Shown piece by piece: positions 13,958 through 20,534 of a stretch of 20,534 nucleotides of DNA. The stretch is from an uncultured Opitutales bacterium. GTDB lineage: Bacteria > Verrucomicrobiota > Verrucomicrobiia > Opitutales > Intestinicryptomonadaceae. The position numbers and the translations under genes are program-made. The notes under the pieces were generated by a model that did not search any database, was not told where the DNA came from, and saw only the letters and a list, made by a program, of their open reading frames with translations. Numbering within the stretch: the first letter of the stretch is position 1; each line of letters begins with the position of its first letter. The stretch spans positions 1-20,534 of the forward strand of contig URJY01000034.1 of assembly GCA_900548275.1 (NCBI GenBank), written 5' to 3'.

Positions 13958-15450
13958 TGCGGTGCGGATTCGGGGAAGTTCGCGTCGAGAAAGTCGCGCA
14001 ACTCCTTTGCGGTTTCGAAGCCCACGCCGTCTACCTGTCGCAGCTCTTCGATTGTCGCGCCCTTTACTTTCGCGATTGAGCCGAAATGTTTCAGGATTGC
14101 GTTTTTGCGCTTTTCGCCGAGCCCCGCGAGGTCGTCGAGAATACTCTCGCGGATTTTTCGCGAACGCAGCGATTCGCTGAACGAGTTCGCGAAACGGTGG
14201 GCTTCGTCGCGCACGCGCTGAAGCAGCTTCAGCCCCTCGTGGCGGCGCGGCAGTTTGATTTCCTCGAAGTTGTCGGTTACTATCGTCTCCTCCCGCTTGG
14301 CGAGCCCCGCTATTACGGGCGGTGCGATGTTTTGTTCGTCGAAGGCTTTCATCGCCGAAAAAACCTGTCCCTTGCCGCCGTCTATCAGAACCAAGTCGGG
14401 CATCGGAAGCCCTTCGGCGGCGAGCCTGCCGTAGCGTCTGCCGACCGCCTCGTGCATCGCCCTGAAGTCGTCGTTGCCCACGAACGATTTTATTTTGAAG
14501 CGTCTGTATTTTTGCTTTGCGGGTTCGCCGTCGTCGAAATGCACCATCGACGCCACGCAGAAGCTGCCCGAGATGTGCGAGATGTCGAAGCACTCTATGC
14601 TGCGCGGTTCACGCTTCATCTTGAGCGTGCGCCTGAGCGAGTCGAGAGCCTGCATCGCAACGCTCGGCGCGGAGCGCGAGATGTCGGCGTTGACCGTGCC
14701 GCGCGCGTTTGCCTGCCGCGTTTCGACTATCGCGGAAATCAGGTCGCGCCACTTCGCCGCCTTTTCGTATTCGAGCGCGGCGGCAGCCTCCGCCATTTTC
14801 GCGTGGGCATCGTCGAGAATCTCCTCGTCTTTGCCCTTGAGAAACTCGAGCGCGGCGTCCACGCGTTCGCGGTACTGCTCGCGCGTTACGACGTTTTCGA
14901 AGCCCGAAATTTCGCTTCGCGCATCGTCATACAGCAGCCATCTGCCGTCGTCGAGTTTCTTGGGGTGCGCGTCGGAAAGGAGTATGCCGAATTTCTTTTT
15001 GATTTCGGTCAGCGCGTTGCGCAGGGCGGTCGTGCCCAGATACGGGCCGAAGTAGAGAGAGCCGTCCTCCTTGCGGTGTCTTGCGAAAACGAAACGCGGC
15101 AGCGGCGAGAACATTTCGACGCGCAGGTGCAGAAAGTTTTTGTTGTCCTTCTCGAGCGTGTTGTAGCGCGGCTTCCACTGCTTGATTAGCTTGCTTTCCA
15201 GAATCAGCGCCTCGGCTTCGGAGCGCGTGTTTACGAAGTCGAAATCGGCGATGCATTCGGTAAGCGAGGCGATTTTCGGGTTCGACGCGCGGATTTTGTA
15301 CGACATCGTGAAGTACTGGCTTACGCGCCTGCGCAGGTTGACCGCCTTGCCTATGTATATGACGTTTCCGAGGGCGTCCTTCATTATGTATACGCCGCTT
15401 GTCGCGGGGAGTTTCCGCACCTTTTCCTTTAATGTGTGCAGCCTTTCCAT
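13954..15450 (-). CDS. uvrC: Short excinuclease ABC subunit C (UvrC)
   Basis: UvrC makes the two incisions in nucleotide excision repair. The 498-residue product has the GIY-YIG nuclease at the N-terminus (SGVYIMKDALGNVIYIGKA, 18-36), a UVR motif (about 213-240) for UvrB contact, the RNase H-like nuclease (FDISH 288-292, LIDGGKGQ 355-362, RDEAHRFANSF 414-424; candidate acidic and His residues D289, D357, H418) and helix-hairpin-helix motifs (about 437-490). Usual UvrC proteins are about 600 residues. The shortfall lies between the UVR motif and the RNase H domain. The cysteines that bind the iron-sulfur cluster in the segment around 155-190 are also missing. It lies 7 nt after mutS and overlaps gluQ by 4 nt. 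Confidence 0.92.
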   Translation of the reverse strand: MERLHTLKEKVRKLPATSGVYIMKDALGNVIYIGKAVNLRRRVSQYFTMSYKIRASNPKIASLTECIADFDFVNTRSEAEALILESKLIKQWKPRYNTLEKDNKNFLHLRVEMFSPLPRFVFARHRKEDGSLYFGPYLGTTALRNALTEIKKKFGILLSDAHPKKLDDGRWLLYDDARSEISGFENVVTREQYRERVDAALEFLKGKDEEILDDAHAKMAEAAAALEYEKAAKWRDLISAIVETRQANARGTVNADISRSAPSVAMQALDSLRRTLKMKREPRSIECFDISHISGSFCVASMVHFDDGEPAKQKYRRFKIKSFVGNDDFRAMHEAVGRRYGRLAAEGLPMPDLVLIDGGKGQVFSAMKAFDEQNIAPPVIAGLAKREETIVTDNFEEIKLPRRHEGLKLLQRVRDEAHRFANSFSESLRSRKIRESILDDLAGLGEKRKNAILKHFGSIAKVKGATIEELRQVDGVGFETAKELRDFLDANFPESAPQ

Positions 15451-15457
15451 CCGGAAA

Positions 15458-18043
15458 TCAGAAGAAGGACAGTTGCTTGAAATTGCTTTCGCCGCCGTCG
15501 TCTTTTTTCGGGGGGCGGCGTTTTTTGGGCTTCGGCGAATCGCCGAGGTTTACGACTATGCTGTTGCCCTCCGCCTCCAGTTCCGAGAGCACCTGCTTGG
15601 CGCGGTCTATAACCTTCGGCGGCAGACCCGCAAGCCGCGCAACCTGTATGCCGTACGACTTGTCCGCCGCGCCCTTTTCGATTTTTCGCACGAATATGAT
15701 TTCGTCGTTCCACTCCTTTACGCACACGCGGTAGTTGACGAGCCGCGGCAGCGTTTCGTCGAGCTTTGTGATTTCGTGGTAGTGCGTTGCAAAGAGCGTC
15801 TTCGGACCTTTTGCGCCGCTTCCGTGGATGAACTCCACAACCGCCCACGCAATGCTCAAGCCGTCGTAGGTGCTTGTGCCGCGCCCGATTTCGTCGAGGA
15901 TTATCAGAGAGCGGTCGGTTGCGTTGTTGAGGATGTTTGCGGTTTCGTTCATCTCGACCATAAACGTGGAGTTGCCGCGCGAGAGTTCGTCGGACGCGCC
16001 CACGCGGCTGAAAATTCTGTCTACAACGCCCATCGTGCACTTGCGCGCGGGCACGAACGAGCCCGTCTGCGCCATCAGCGCGATGAGGGCAATCTGGCGG
16101 ATGTATGTCGATTTGCCCGCCATATTCGGACCCGTGATGAGCGAAATCTGCTCGCTTGTCGAGGAAAGGTATGCGTCGTTTGGCACGAACGAGTCGGTAC
16201 GCGCAAGCCCAAGCCCCTCGCGGCGCAGCATTTGCTCGACGACGGGGTGTCTGCCGTCTTCGATGTCGATTGAGTCGGAGTCGTTGACCGTGGGCTTGCA
16301 GTAGTTCCAGCGGCGGGCTATTTCGGCCCATCCCCTGAACACGTCTATTTCCGCGAGAATTTCCGCCGTGCGCGAAAGGTCTTCGGCGTAGGCGAGCACC
16401 TTTTCCACGAGGTCGGCGAAAAGCTCCTCTTCGCGCCGCTTCGAAAGGTCTTCGGCGTGGAGTATTTCGCGCTCCTTTTGCCGCAGGTCTTCGGTCGTGA
16501 AACGCTCGGCGTTTGTCATCGTCTGCTTGCGGATGTACTCGGGCGGAACTTGGCTCAGGTACGACTTCGTTACCTCGATGAAATAGCCGAACGCGCCGTT
16601 GTATTTTATGCGCAGATTTTTTATGCCCGTGCGCCGCTGTTCCTGCTGTTCAAGCTCGGCAAGCCACGTCATATTGTCGCTCGAGAGCGAGCGCAGGCGG
16701 TCGAGTTCGGGGTCGTAGCCCTGCCGTATCGCGCCGCCGTCCTGAATTTTCGACGGAACGTCGTCGGACAAGGCGCGGTCGAGAAGCGCGAGCAGTTCGG
16801 AGAAGTCGGGCAGTGCCTCCGCCGCCTTTGCGCACAGTTTGCCGCCGACCTGTTTGAGCAGGTTTTTTATCGGTTCGACCTGTTCCGCCGTCGCGCGTAT
16901 CGCCGTGAGTTCGCGCGGATTGCGCACCCTGTTTTGCAGGCGCGAAAGTATGCGCGCGATGTCGCGCACCTGTCCGAGCCGCTCTTCGATGCGCGAGCAT
17001 TCGGCGGGCGCGGCGTACAGTTCCCAAACGGTGTTTTGGCGGCGCAGAATTTCGTCGATTTCTATTGTGGGCGCGCCGAGGTATGCCTCCAAAAGGCGCG
17101 CTCCCGCGGCGGTGCGCGTTTCGTCCATAACCGAAAGCAGGCTGCCGTCGCGCGAGCCCGAGGACGATTTGAAGATTTCGAGGTTGCGCTGCGTCGACGG
17201 GTCTATCAGCACGCATTTTTTGCCCGAAAATTTTCTGAGCGCGCGCAGGTTTTGCGGGCGTCCGCGCAGGTTTTCGGTGGCGTAGAAGACGAGCGCGCCC
17301 GCGGGGCCCGTAAGGCGCGAGCCGCGCGGTATTCCGAAGCCGTCGAGGCTCAGCACGCCGAGCGTTTCGCGCACCTGCTCCGCGCCCCACGACGGCTCGA
17401 AGCGGTAGTCGTGCAGCAGCGTAACGGGCGTCAGGTCTATCAGCCCGCGGAACAGGGCGTTCCACATCGCAAGGTTCGGGATGTCCGCCCAACGGCGCGA
17501 CGCGTCTTCTGGCAACAGGATTTCCTTGGGGTTGCACGCCGACAGAATCGGCAGAAAGTCTTCGGGGTTGTCGAATTCGGAACAGTAGAATTCGGACGTG
17601 CTCAGGTCGAGCCACGCGGCGTAGAGGCGGCGCGACGAGTCGATGTCGAGCGACATTATGAAGTTGCTGCGGTTGCTTTCCAGCTGGCTGTCTTCGATTG
17701 TCGTGCCCGCGGTGAGTATGCGCGTGAGCGAGCGTTTTACGAGCTGACCGGGTTTCGGAATTTCGTTCTGGTCGCAGATTGCCACTTTTTTGCCCGCCGC
17801 CAGAAGTTTGGGAATGTACTGGTCGGCGGCGTGGTAGGGGATGCCCGCCATCGGGTAGTTCTGGCGTTTTGTGAGCGTGATGCCGAGTATGCGCGAGCCT
17901 TCGTTTGCGTCGTCGTAGAACATCTCGTAGAAGTCGCCCAGACGGAACAGCAATACCGTATCGGGGGGGAGCGTGTTGCGTATGCCCCAGTATTGCTCCA
18001 TCATTGGAGTGGATTTGTCCGACTTTTTTTCGCTCTTTGCCAT
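15458..18043 (-). CDS. mutS: DNA mismatch repair protein MutS
   Basis: MutS recognises mismatches and small loops and recruits downstream repair factors. The 861-residue product has full family length. The mismatch-reading motif is visible as GDFYEMF (36-42; F38, E40). Connector and lever regions follow, and the C-terminal ABC ATPase has Walker A TGPNMAGKST (637-646), Walker B LIILDE (713-718) and RGTSTYDG (721-728). TFMVEMNETA (693-702) is the usual M-E-M-N-type signature. It is the first gene of a mutS-uvrC-gluQ cluster with spacings of +7 and -4 nt, so two DNA repair pathways and a tRNA modification enzyme are probably co-transcribed. A 100-bp gap separates it from the divergent FmdB gene. 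No Shine-Dalgarno is visible before the ATG. Confidence 0.96.
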   Translation of the reverse strand: MAKSEKKSDKSTPMMEQYWGIRNTLPPDTVLLFRLGDFYEMFYDDANEGSRILGITLTKRQNYPMAGIPYHAADQYIPKLLAAGKKVAICDQNEIPKPGQLVKRSLTRILTAGTTIEDSQLESNRSNFIMSLDIDSSRRLYAAWLDLSTSEFYCSEFDNPEDFLPILSACNPKEILLPEDASRRWADIPNLAMWNALFRGLIDLTPVTLLHDYRFEPSWGAEQVRETLGVLSLDGFGIPRGSRLTGPAGALVFYATENLRGRPQNLRALRKFSGKKCVLIDPSTQRNLEIFKSSSGSRDGSLLSVMDETRTAAGARLLEAYLGAPTIEIDEILRRQNTVWELYAAPAECSRIEERLGQVRDIARILSRLQNRVRNPRELTAIRATAEQVEPIKNLLKQVGGKLCAKAAEALPDFSELLALLDRALSDDVPSKIQDGGAIRQGYDPELDRLRSLSSDNMTWLAELEQQEQRRTGIKNLRIKYNGAFGYFIEVTKSYLSQVPPEYIRKQTMTNAERFTTEDLRQKEREILHAEDLSKRREEELFADLVEKVLAYAEDLSRTAEILAEIDVFRGWAEIARRWNYCKPTVNDSDSIDIEDGRHPVVEQMLRREGLGLARTDSFVPNDAYLSSTSEQISLITGPNMAGKSTYIRQIALIALMAQTGSFVPARKCTMGVVDRIFSRVGASDELSRGNSTFMVEMNETANILNNATDRSLIILDEIGRGTSTYDGLSIAWAVVEFIHGSGAKGPKTLFATHYHEITKLDETLPRLVNYRVCVKEWNDEIIFVRKIEKGAADKSYGIQVARLAGLPPKVIDRAKQVLSELEAEGNSIVVNLGDSPKPKKRRPPKKDDGGESNFKQLSFF

Positions 18044-18114
18044 TGAATATTTCGGGATTATTTGTACGTTTTCAGATTACAATTATTTCAACGAAACATT
18101 CAACATTATAGTTG

Positions 18115-18143
18115 GTCGATAAAATCGACGCGTCTATTTTTTT
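18115..18143 (+). promoter_or_regulatory. Stem-loop and T-run upstream of the FmdB-like gene
   Basis: gtcgat (18115-18120) pairs with atcgac (18124-18129) around an AAA loop. An uninterrupted T-run ending at the ATG of the FmdB gene (18144) follows. The stem is short, so termination would be weak; a leader hairpin affecting translation is possible. No Shine-Dalgarno is present. Confidence 0.35.
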
Positions 18144-18368
18144 ATGCCTATTTACGAATACAAATGCAAGAAGTGCGGCGAAACTTTCGAAGTTCTCGTC
18201 CGCTCGACCGAAAAACCCGCCTGCCCGCAGTGCGGCTCGAAGAGTTTGCGGAAGCTCGTTTCGGGCTTTTCCGCGCCGTCGGAGAAATCGCCCTGCGGAC
18301 GTTCGAAAAAAGCCTCGCGCGAATGCTCGCACGGGGGCGGTTGCTGCTGCGGCTGCCATCATTCCTGA
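18144..18368 (+). CDS. FmdB-family zinc-ribbon protein
   Basis: This small cytosolic protein of 74 residues has the FmdB N-terminus MPIYEYKCKKCGETFEV and a zinc ribbon formed by C8, C11, C27 and C30. FmdB proteins are widespread and mostly uncharacterised; a regulatory role was proposed from an amidase operon, so function remains open. The C-terminal 24 residues are rich in Cys and His (C51, C61, C67-C69, C71, H72, H73) and could bind a second metal ion. It is the first gene of a plus-strand run with a TPR lipoprotein, an M50 protease and a cysteine-less FmdB-like protein, and is divergent from mutS. Confidence 0.85.
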   Translation: MPIYEYKCKKCGETFEVLVRSTEKPACPQCGSKSLRKLVSGFSAPSEKSPCGRSKKASRECSHGGGCCCGCHHS

Positions 18369-18417
18369 GCCGATTTTTTGTTCGACCGCGCCTTTTTGCA
18401 ATGTCATTGTTTTTTCG

Positions 18418-19317
18418 ATGAAGTTTTTTCGACAGGCTGTGTTTTCGGCGTCTTGTGCGTTTGCGGCGGTTGCGCTGCCCGCGGGCTGTTCGAGTGCGCC
18501 CGCGCCGACTCCCGACGGCGGCGACCGCTCGGAGTATACCTACACGCTTTCGCAGAAGAAGCTTCTCGAAATCATCGCCGAGCAGAAGGTGTTTTTCGAG
18601 CGCGTCCGCACAAATTCCAAGATGAGCCGTTCCGACGCCGTTTCGCTCAAGAACAGGCTCGATTCGCTGTGGGCGGAATATTTTGCCGAGCACCCCGAGG
18701 ATGTCGACGCGCTTTTAATCCACGGCAAGTATCTGCGCGCCGTCGGCGACGACGAGGCTGCGTACAAGGAGTTTTCCAAAGCCGACGCGCTCAACCCGAA
18801 TCTGCCCGTGGTCAAGCAGCAGCTTGCCAACTATGAGGCTGAGCACGGCTTGCCGAAGTTCGCCTATGCCAATCTTTCGTCCGCCGTCGCGCTTGCGCCC
18901 GACGTTTCGGTATACCGTTTGCAGCTTGCCGATTTCATCCTTTTCTATCGCGAGGAACTTATTGTGCGCGAGAAGTTTACCCAGCAGGCTCTCGACACTG
19001 TTATGATGGAGTCGTACCGCCGCGCGGCTCAGCTCGAGCCCGAAAATTCCGCGCTTCAGTGGAAGTATGCGCGCGCCTTTTACGACGCGGGCAGACCCGA
19101 CTGGAATGCCGCACTTGCCCAGTGGGATTTGGTTCTTTCGAAATTCGCACCGCTCAATCTCGACAGGCAGACCGCGCTTGCGAACAAGGCGCGCGTCTTG
19201 ATTGAGCTTCGCCGCGATGCCCAAGCCCGCGAAATTCTCGAAACGCAGGTTGACCTTCCGTCGCTGCTTGCCGACAAGCGCAGGCTGCTTGAAATAATAA
19301 ATTCAAAGGAAAAATAA
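18418..19317 (+). CDS. TPR-type lipoprotein
   Basis: This 299-residue lipoprotein has a lipobox (LPAGC, Cys at 24) after a basic and hydrophobic signal, so it is expected to be lipidated and to face the periplasm or outer membrane. A Pro/Ala-rich linker follows, then an alpha-helical domain with repeats that look like tetratricopeptide repeats (roughly 92-125, 133-165 and 198-240; phrases such as DALLIHGKYLRAVGDDEAAYKEF and ALQWKYARAFYDAGRPDWNAAL in part). TPR domains usually hold proteins together, so an assembly or scaffold role is likely but unproven. The start at 18418 is chosen because the signal peptide begins there; the frame is open upstream but overlaps the FmdB gene. It ends 5 nt before the M50 protease start, implying joint expression. 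Confidence 0.8.
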   Translation: MKFFRQAVFSASCAFAAVALPAGCSSAPAPTPDGGDRSEYTYTLSQKKLLEIIAEQKVFFERVRTNSKMSRSDAVSLKNRLDSLWAEYFAEHPEDVDALLIHGKYLRAVGDDEAAYKEFSKADALNPNLPVVKQQLANYEAEHGLPKFAYANLSSAVALAPDVSVYRLQLADFILFYREELIVREKFTQQALDTVMMESYRRAAQLEPENSALQWKYARAFYDAGRPDWNAALAQWDLVLSKFAPLNLDRQTALANKARVLIELRRDAQAREILETQVDLPSLLADKRRLLEIINSKEK

Positions 19318-19322
19318 TTTTT

Positions 19323-19988
19323 ATGGATCTTCTTTCCGAAATCAGAACGGGCGGCATTTTGTACGTCATTTTGCTCATAGCAATAACGATGCACGAGTTC
19401 GGGCACGCGTTTTTTGCCGACAGGCTCGGCGACAGGCTTCCGCGCGCCGAGGGGCGTGTGAGCTTAAATCCCGCGGTGCACGTCGATATGTTGGGCACGG
19501 TGGTTTTGCCGATTCTTACAATCGCCCTTTCGATGAAGAGCGGCTTCCCGATGGTTTTCGGTTGGGGCAAGCCCGTGCGCGTGCTGCTCGACAATCCGAA
19601 GACGCGCAGGCGGGTGGATGTCGTTTCCACGCTCGGTGGCGTTTCGATGAATCTTGTGGTGGCGTTTGTCTCGATGCTGTTTTTGGCGGTGTTCGAGTAT
19701 TTCGGGCTTGGCGATTTTTCCGAGGTTGCGCTCTATTCGATTTACATAAACTGCGTGCTTTTCGTCATCAATATGATTCCCGTGCCGCCGCTCGACGGCA
19801 GCGTGTTTTTGCGCTACTATGCGGGGATGTCGGAGCAGGTGTATTTTTCGCTCGCGCGGTGGGGGATTTTGATTTTGCTTGTTCTGATAAATGTGCCGTT
19901 TACTTCGCGGATAATTATGGGGCTTGTGCGTCTGATTTCCGCGGCGTATTTGTTCGGCGCGAATTTGATTCTTTCCGCAATTTCCTGA
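19323..19988 (+). CDS. Site-2-protease-like membrane metalloprotease (M50)
   Basis: This 221-residue integral membrane protein of the M50 (site-2 protease) family has the zinc motif HEFGH (24-28) in its first membrane helix and the third-ligand motif NMIPVPPLDGS (150-160, D158) in a later one. About five to six hydrophobic segments are visible. The protein is short and has no PDZ domain, like the compact M50B-type members rather than RseP. Known relatives cut membrane proteins within the bilayer, but the substrate here is unknown. It starts 5 nt after the TPR lipoprotein gene and ends 1 nt before the next gene. The neighbouring lipoprotein could be a partner or substrate (inference). Confidence 0.88.
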   Translation: MDLLSEIRTGGILYVILLIAITMHEFGHAFFADRLGDRLPRAEGRVSLNPAVHVDMLGTVVLPILTIALSMKSGFPMVFGWGKPVRVLLDNPKTRRRVDVVSTLGGVSMNLVVAFVSMLFLAVFEYFGLGDFSEVALYSIYINCVLFVINMIPVPPLDGSVFLRYYAGMSEQVYFSLARWGILILLVLINVPFTSRIIMGLVRLISAAYLFGANLILSAIS

Positions 19989-19989
19989 T

Positions 19990-20253
19990 ATGCCCGTTTA
20001 CAAGTACATCACGATTGAGCCCGACGGTTCGGAGGGCGAGGTTTTCGAGGTCGAGCAGTCGATTGCTTCCGACCCGATAAAGTTTCATCCCGAGAACGGC
20101 AAGCCTGTGAAGCGCGTTTTCGATGCGCCGAACATCAATATTGAGTACACGGCGGGCAAAGAGAAGTCGCTTTCCGATATGAAGCGGATACGCGCGGCAG
20201 GTTTTCGAGTCCTAAAAAAAGACATCTCGGGTAAATACTACGAGGAGAAATAG
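19990..20253 (+). CDS. Cysteine-less FmdB-like small protein
   Basis: This 87-residue protein starts MPVYKYITIEPDGSEGEVFEV, which aligns in outline with the FmdB-type start of the protein at 18144-18368 (MPIYEYK...GETFEV). The segment where the second zinc knuckle should be reads HPENGKPVKRVF. No cysteine is present, so it cannot form the usual zinc ribbon. The C-terminal half (about 50-87) is basic and charged. It begins 1 nt after the M50 protease stop and is probably translated with it. It may be a diverged member keeping the fold without metal; its function is unknown. A chance resemblance is possible given the short length. Confidence 0.7.
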   Translation: MPVYKYITIEPDGSEGEVFEVEQSIASDPIKFHPENGKPVKRVFDAPNINIEYTAGKEKSLSDMKRIRAAGFRVLKKDISGKYYEEK

Positions 20254-20257
20254 ACTG

Positions 20258-20273
20258 GCACGCAACAGCGTGC
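20258..20273 (+). terminator. Stem-loop after the FmdB-like gene
   Basis: gcacgc (20258-20263) pairs with gcgtgc (20268-20273) around an AACA loop, 5 nt beyond the stop codon at 20251-20253. There is no immediate T-run, only ttttg from 20281, so termination is uncertain. Confidence 0.35.
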
Positions 20274-20288
20274 TCTAAGGTTTTGACG

Positions 20289-20430
20289 GGCTTGTGAAAT
20301 CGACCAAATAAAGGCGTTTCGCTTGTTCGGCTTCGGTCGAGTACTTGAGTACACTCCCGTCGCCTCTCTTCGCAAAGCCGCCTTTCTTTAGTCAATTTGA
20401 CAAGCCTAAGCAGCGCGGCTTGCCGCGCGA
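20289..20430 (+). repeat. Two-hairpin repeat element, copy 2
   Basis: The 7-bp outer stem ggcttgt/acaagcc (20289-20295 with 20400-20406) continues through an imperfect stem to aaaggcg/cgccttt around 20310-20316. The same G-G mismatch follows the seventh pair as in copy 1 (20296/20399). The motif gcaaagccgcc (20372-20382) is shared with copy 1. The element is followed by taagcagcgcggc and a 7-bp GC hairpin (20413-20419 with 20422-20428) that matches copy 1 almost base for base, then an AT-rich tail with T-runs. Confidence 0.65.
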
Positions 20431-20534
20431 GATTTTAAAATTTTTTGAATAATAGTATTGTGGAAGTGATTTTAGCTGTGGGTGTTTTTTTTAGGATGTA
20501 TGTTTTGCGAGTTGTTTTTGTTCCTATGTGTATA
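20431..20534. other. AT-rich tail at the window end, no gene seen
   Basis: This stretch is AT- and T-rich with no credible open frame. It may be the 3' side of the repeat element or a promoter region for a gene beyond the window. Confidence 0.5.

Noticed and set aside
13958..14593. N-terminal extension of GluQ
   Set aside because: It is an Arg-rich shadow of uvrC. The HIGH-type motif lies close to the ATG at 13957.
16457..18046. 529-residue plus-strand open frame opposite mutS
   Set aside because: This is a GC-bias shadow rich in Arg, Val and Ala with no motif. MutS is unambiguous on the other strand.
18112..18417. Long N-terminus for the TPR lipoprotein
   Set aside because: It overlaps the FmdB gene in another frame. 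The lipoprotein signal starts at 18418.

Overview
This 20.5-kb window looks like ordinary chromosome from a Gram-negative bacterium. The evidence is an LPS-type heptose isomerase (GmhA), a lipobox lipoprotein and a protein with a PEP-CTERM sorting tail. The GC-rich coding style, the scarcity of Shine-Dalgarno sites, the PEP-CTERM protein and the FmdB-type proteins fit a Verrucomicrobiota-like organism. That assignment is inference, because there is no rRNA or other phylogenetic marker here.

Layout. Positions 1-790 hold no credible gene but are rich in hairpins and repeats. A minus-strand LacI regulator - ROK kinase - GmhA isomerase cluster follows (791-3440). Divergent from it is a compact plus-strand run (3559-7108): an SMC/ABC-type ATPase and an HNH nuclease that together look like a Septu (PtuA-PtuB) defence pair, then endonuclease IV (Nfo) overlapping ptuB by 11 nt, then a membrane-anchored lysozyme-like protein. 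Next come an AraC regulator and a Gfo/Idh/MocA oxidoreductase (7234-9245) with a strong terminator, a minus-strand PEP-CTERM protein, and a minus-strand RhlE-type DEAD-box helicase. A PLP-aminotransferase-like protein (plus) converges on, and overlaps, the minus-strand mutS-uvrC-gluQ cluster. The right end carries a plus-strand run of FmdB zinc ribbon, TPR lipoprotein, M50 membrane protease and a cysteine-less FmdB-like protein. The window ends in a second repeat-rich stretch.

Points most worth following up. (1) The Septu pair is translationally fused in layout to an AP endonuclease, with a cell-wall hydrolase-like protein behind it. (2) UvrC is about 100 residues short and lacks the cysteines expected for its iron-sulfur cluster. 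(3) A two-hairpin element occurs once at each end of the window in the same orientation. Its long stem differs in sequence between copies but stays complementary, and the short downstream hairpin is almost identical, which suggests a structured RNA or a structured mobile repeat. (4) Tandem 34-bp hairpin repeats lie directly downstream of gmhA.

No tRNA, rRNA, insertion sequence, transposase, integrase or CRISPR array was recognised. Database comparison was not possible, so family names rest on motifs read directly from the translated sequence.
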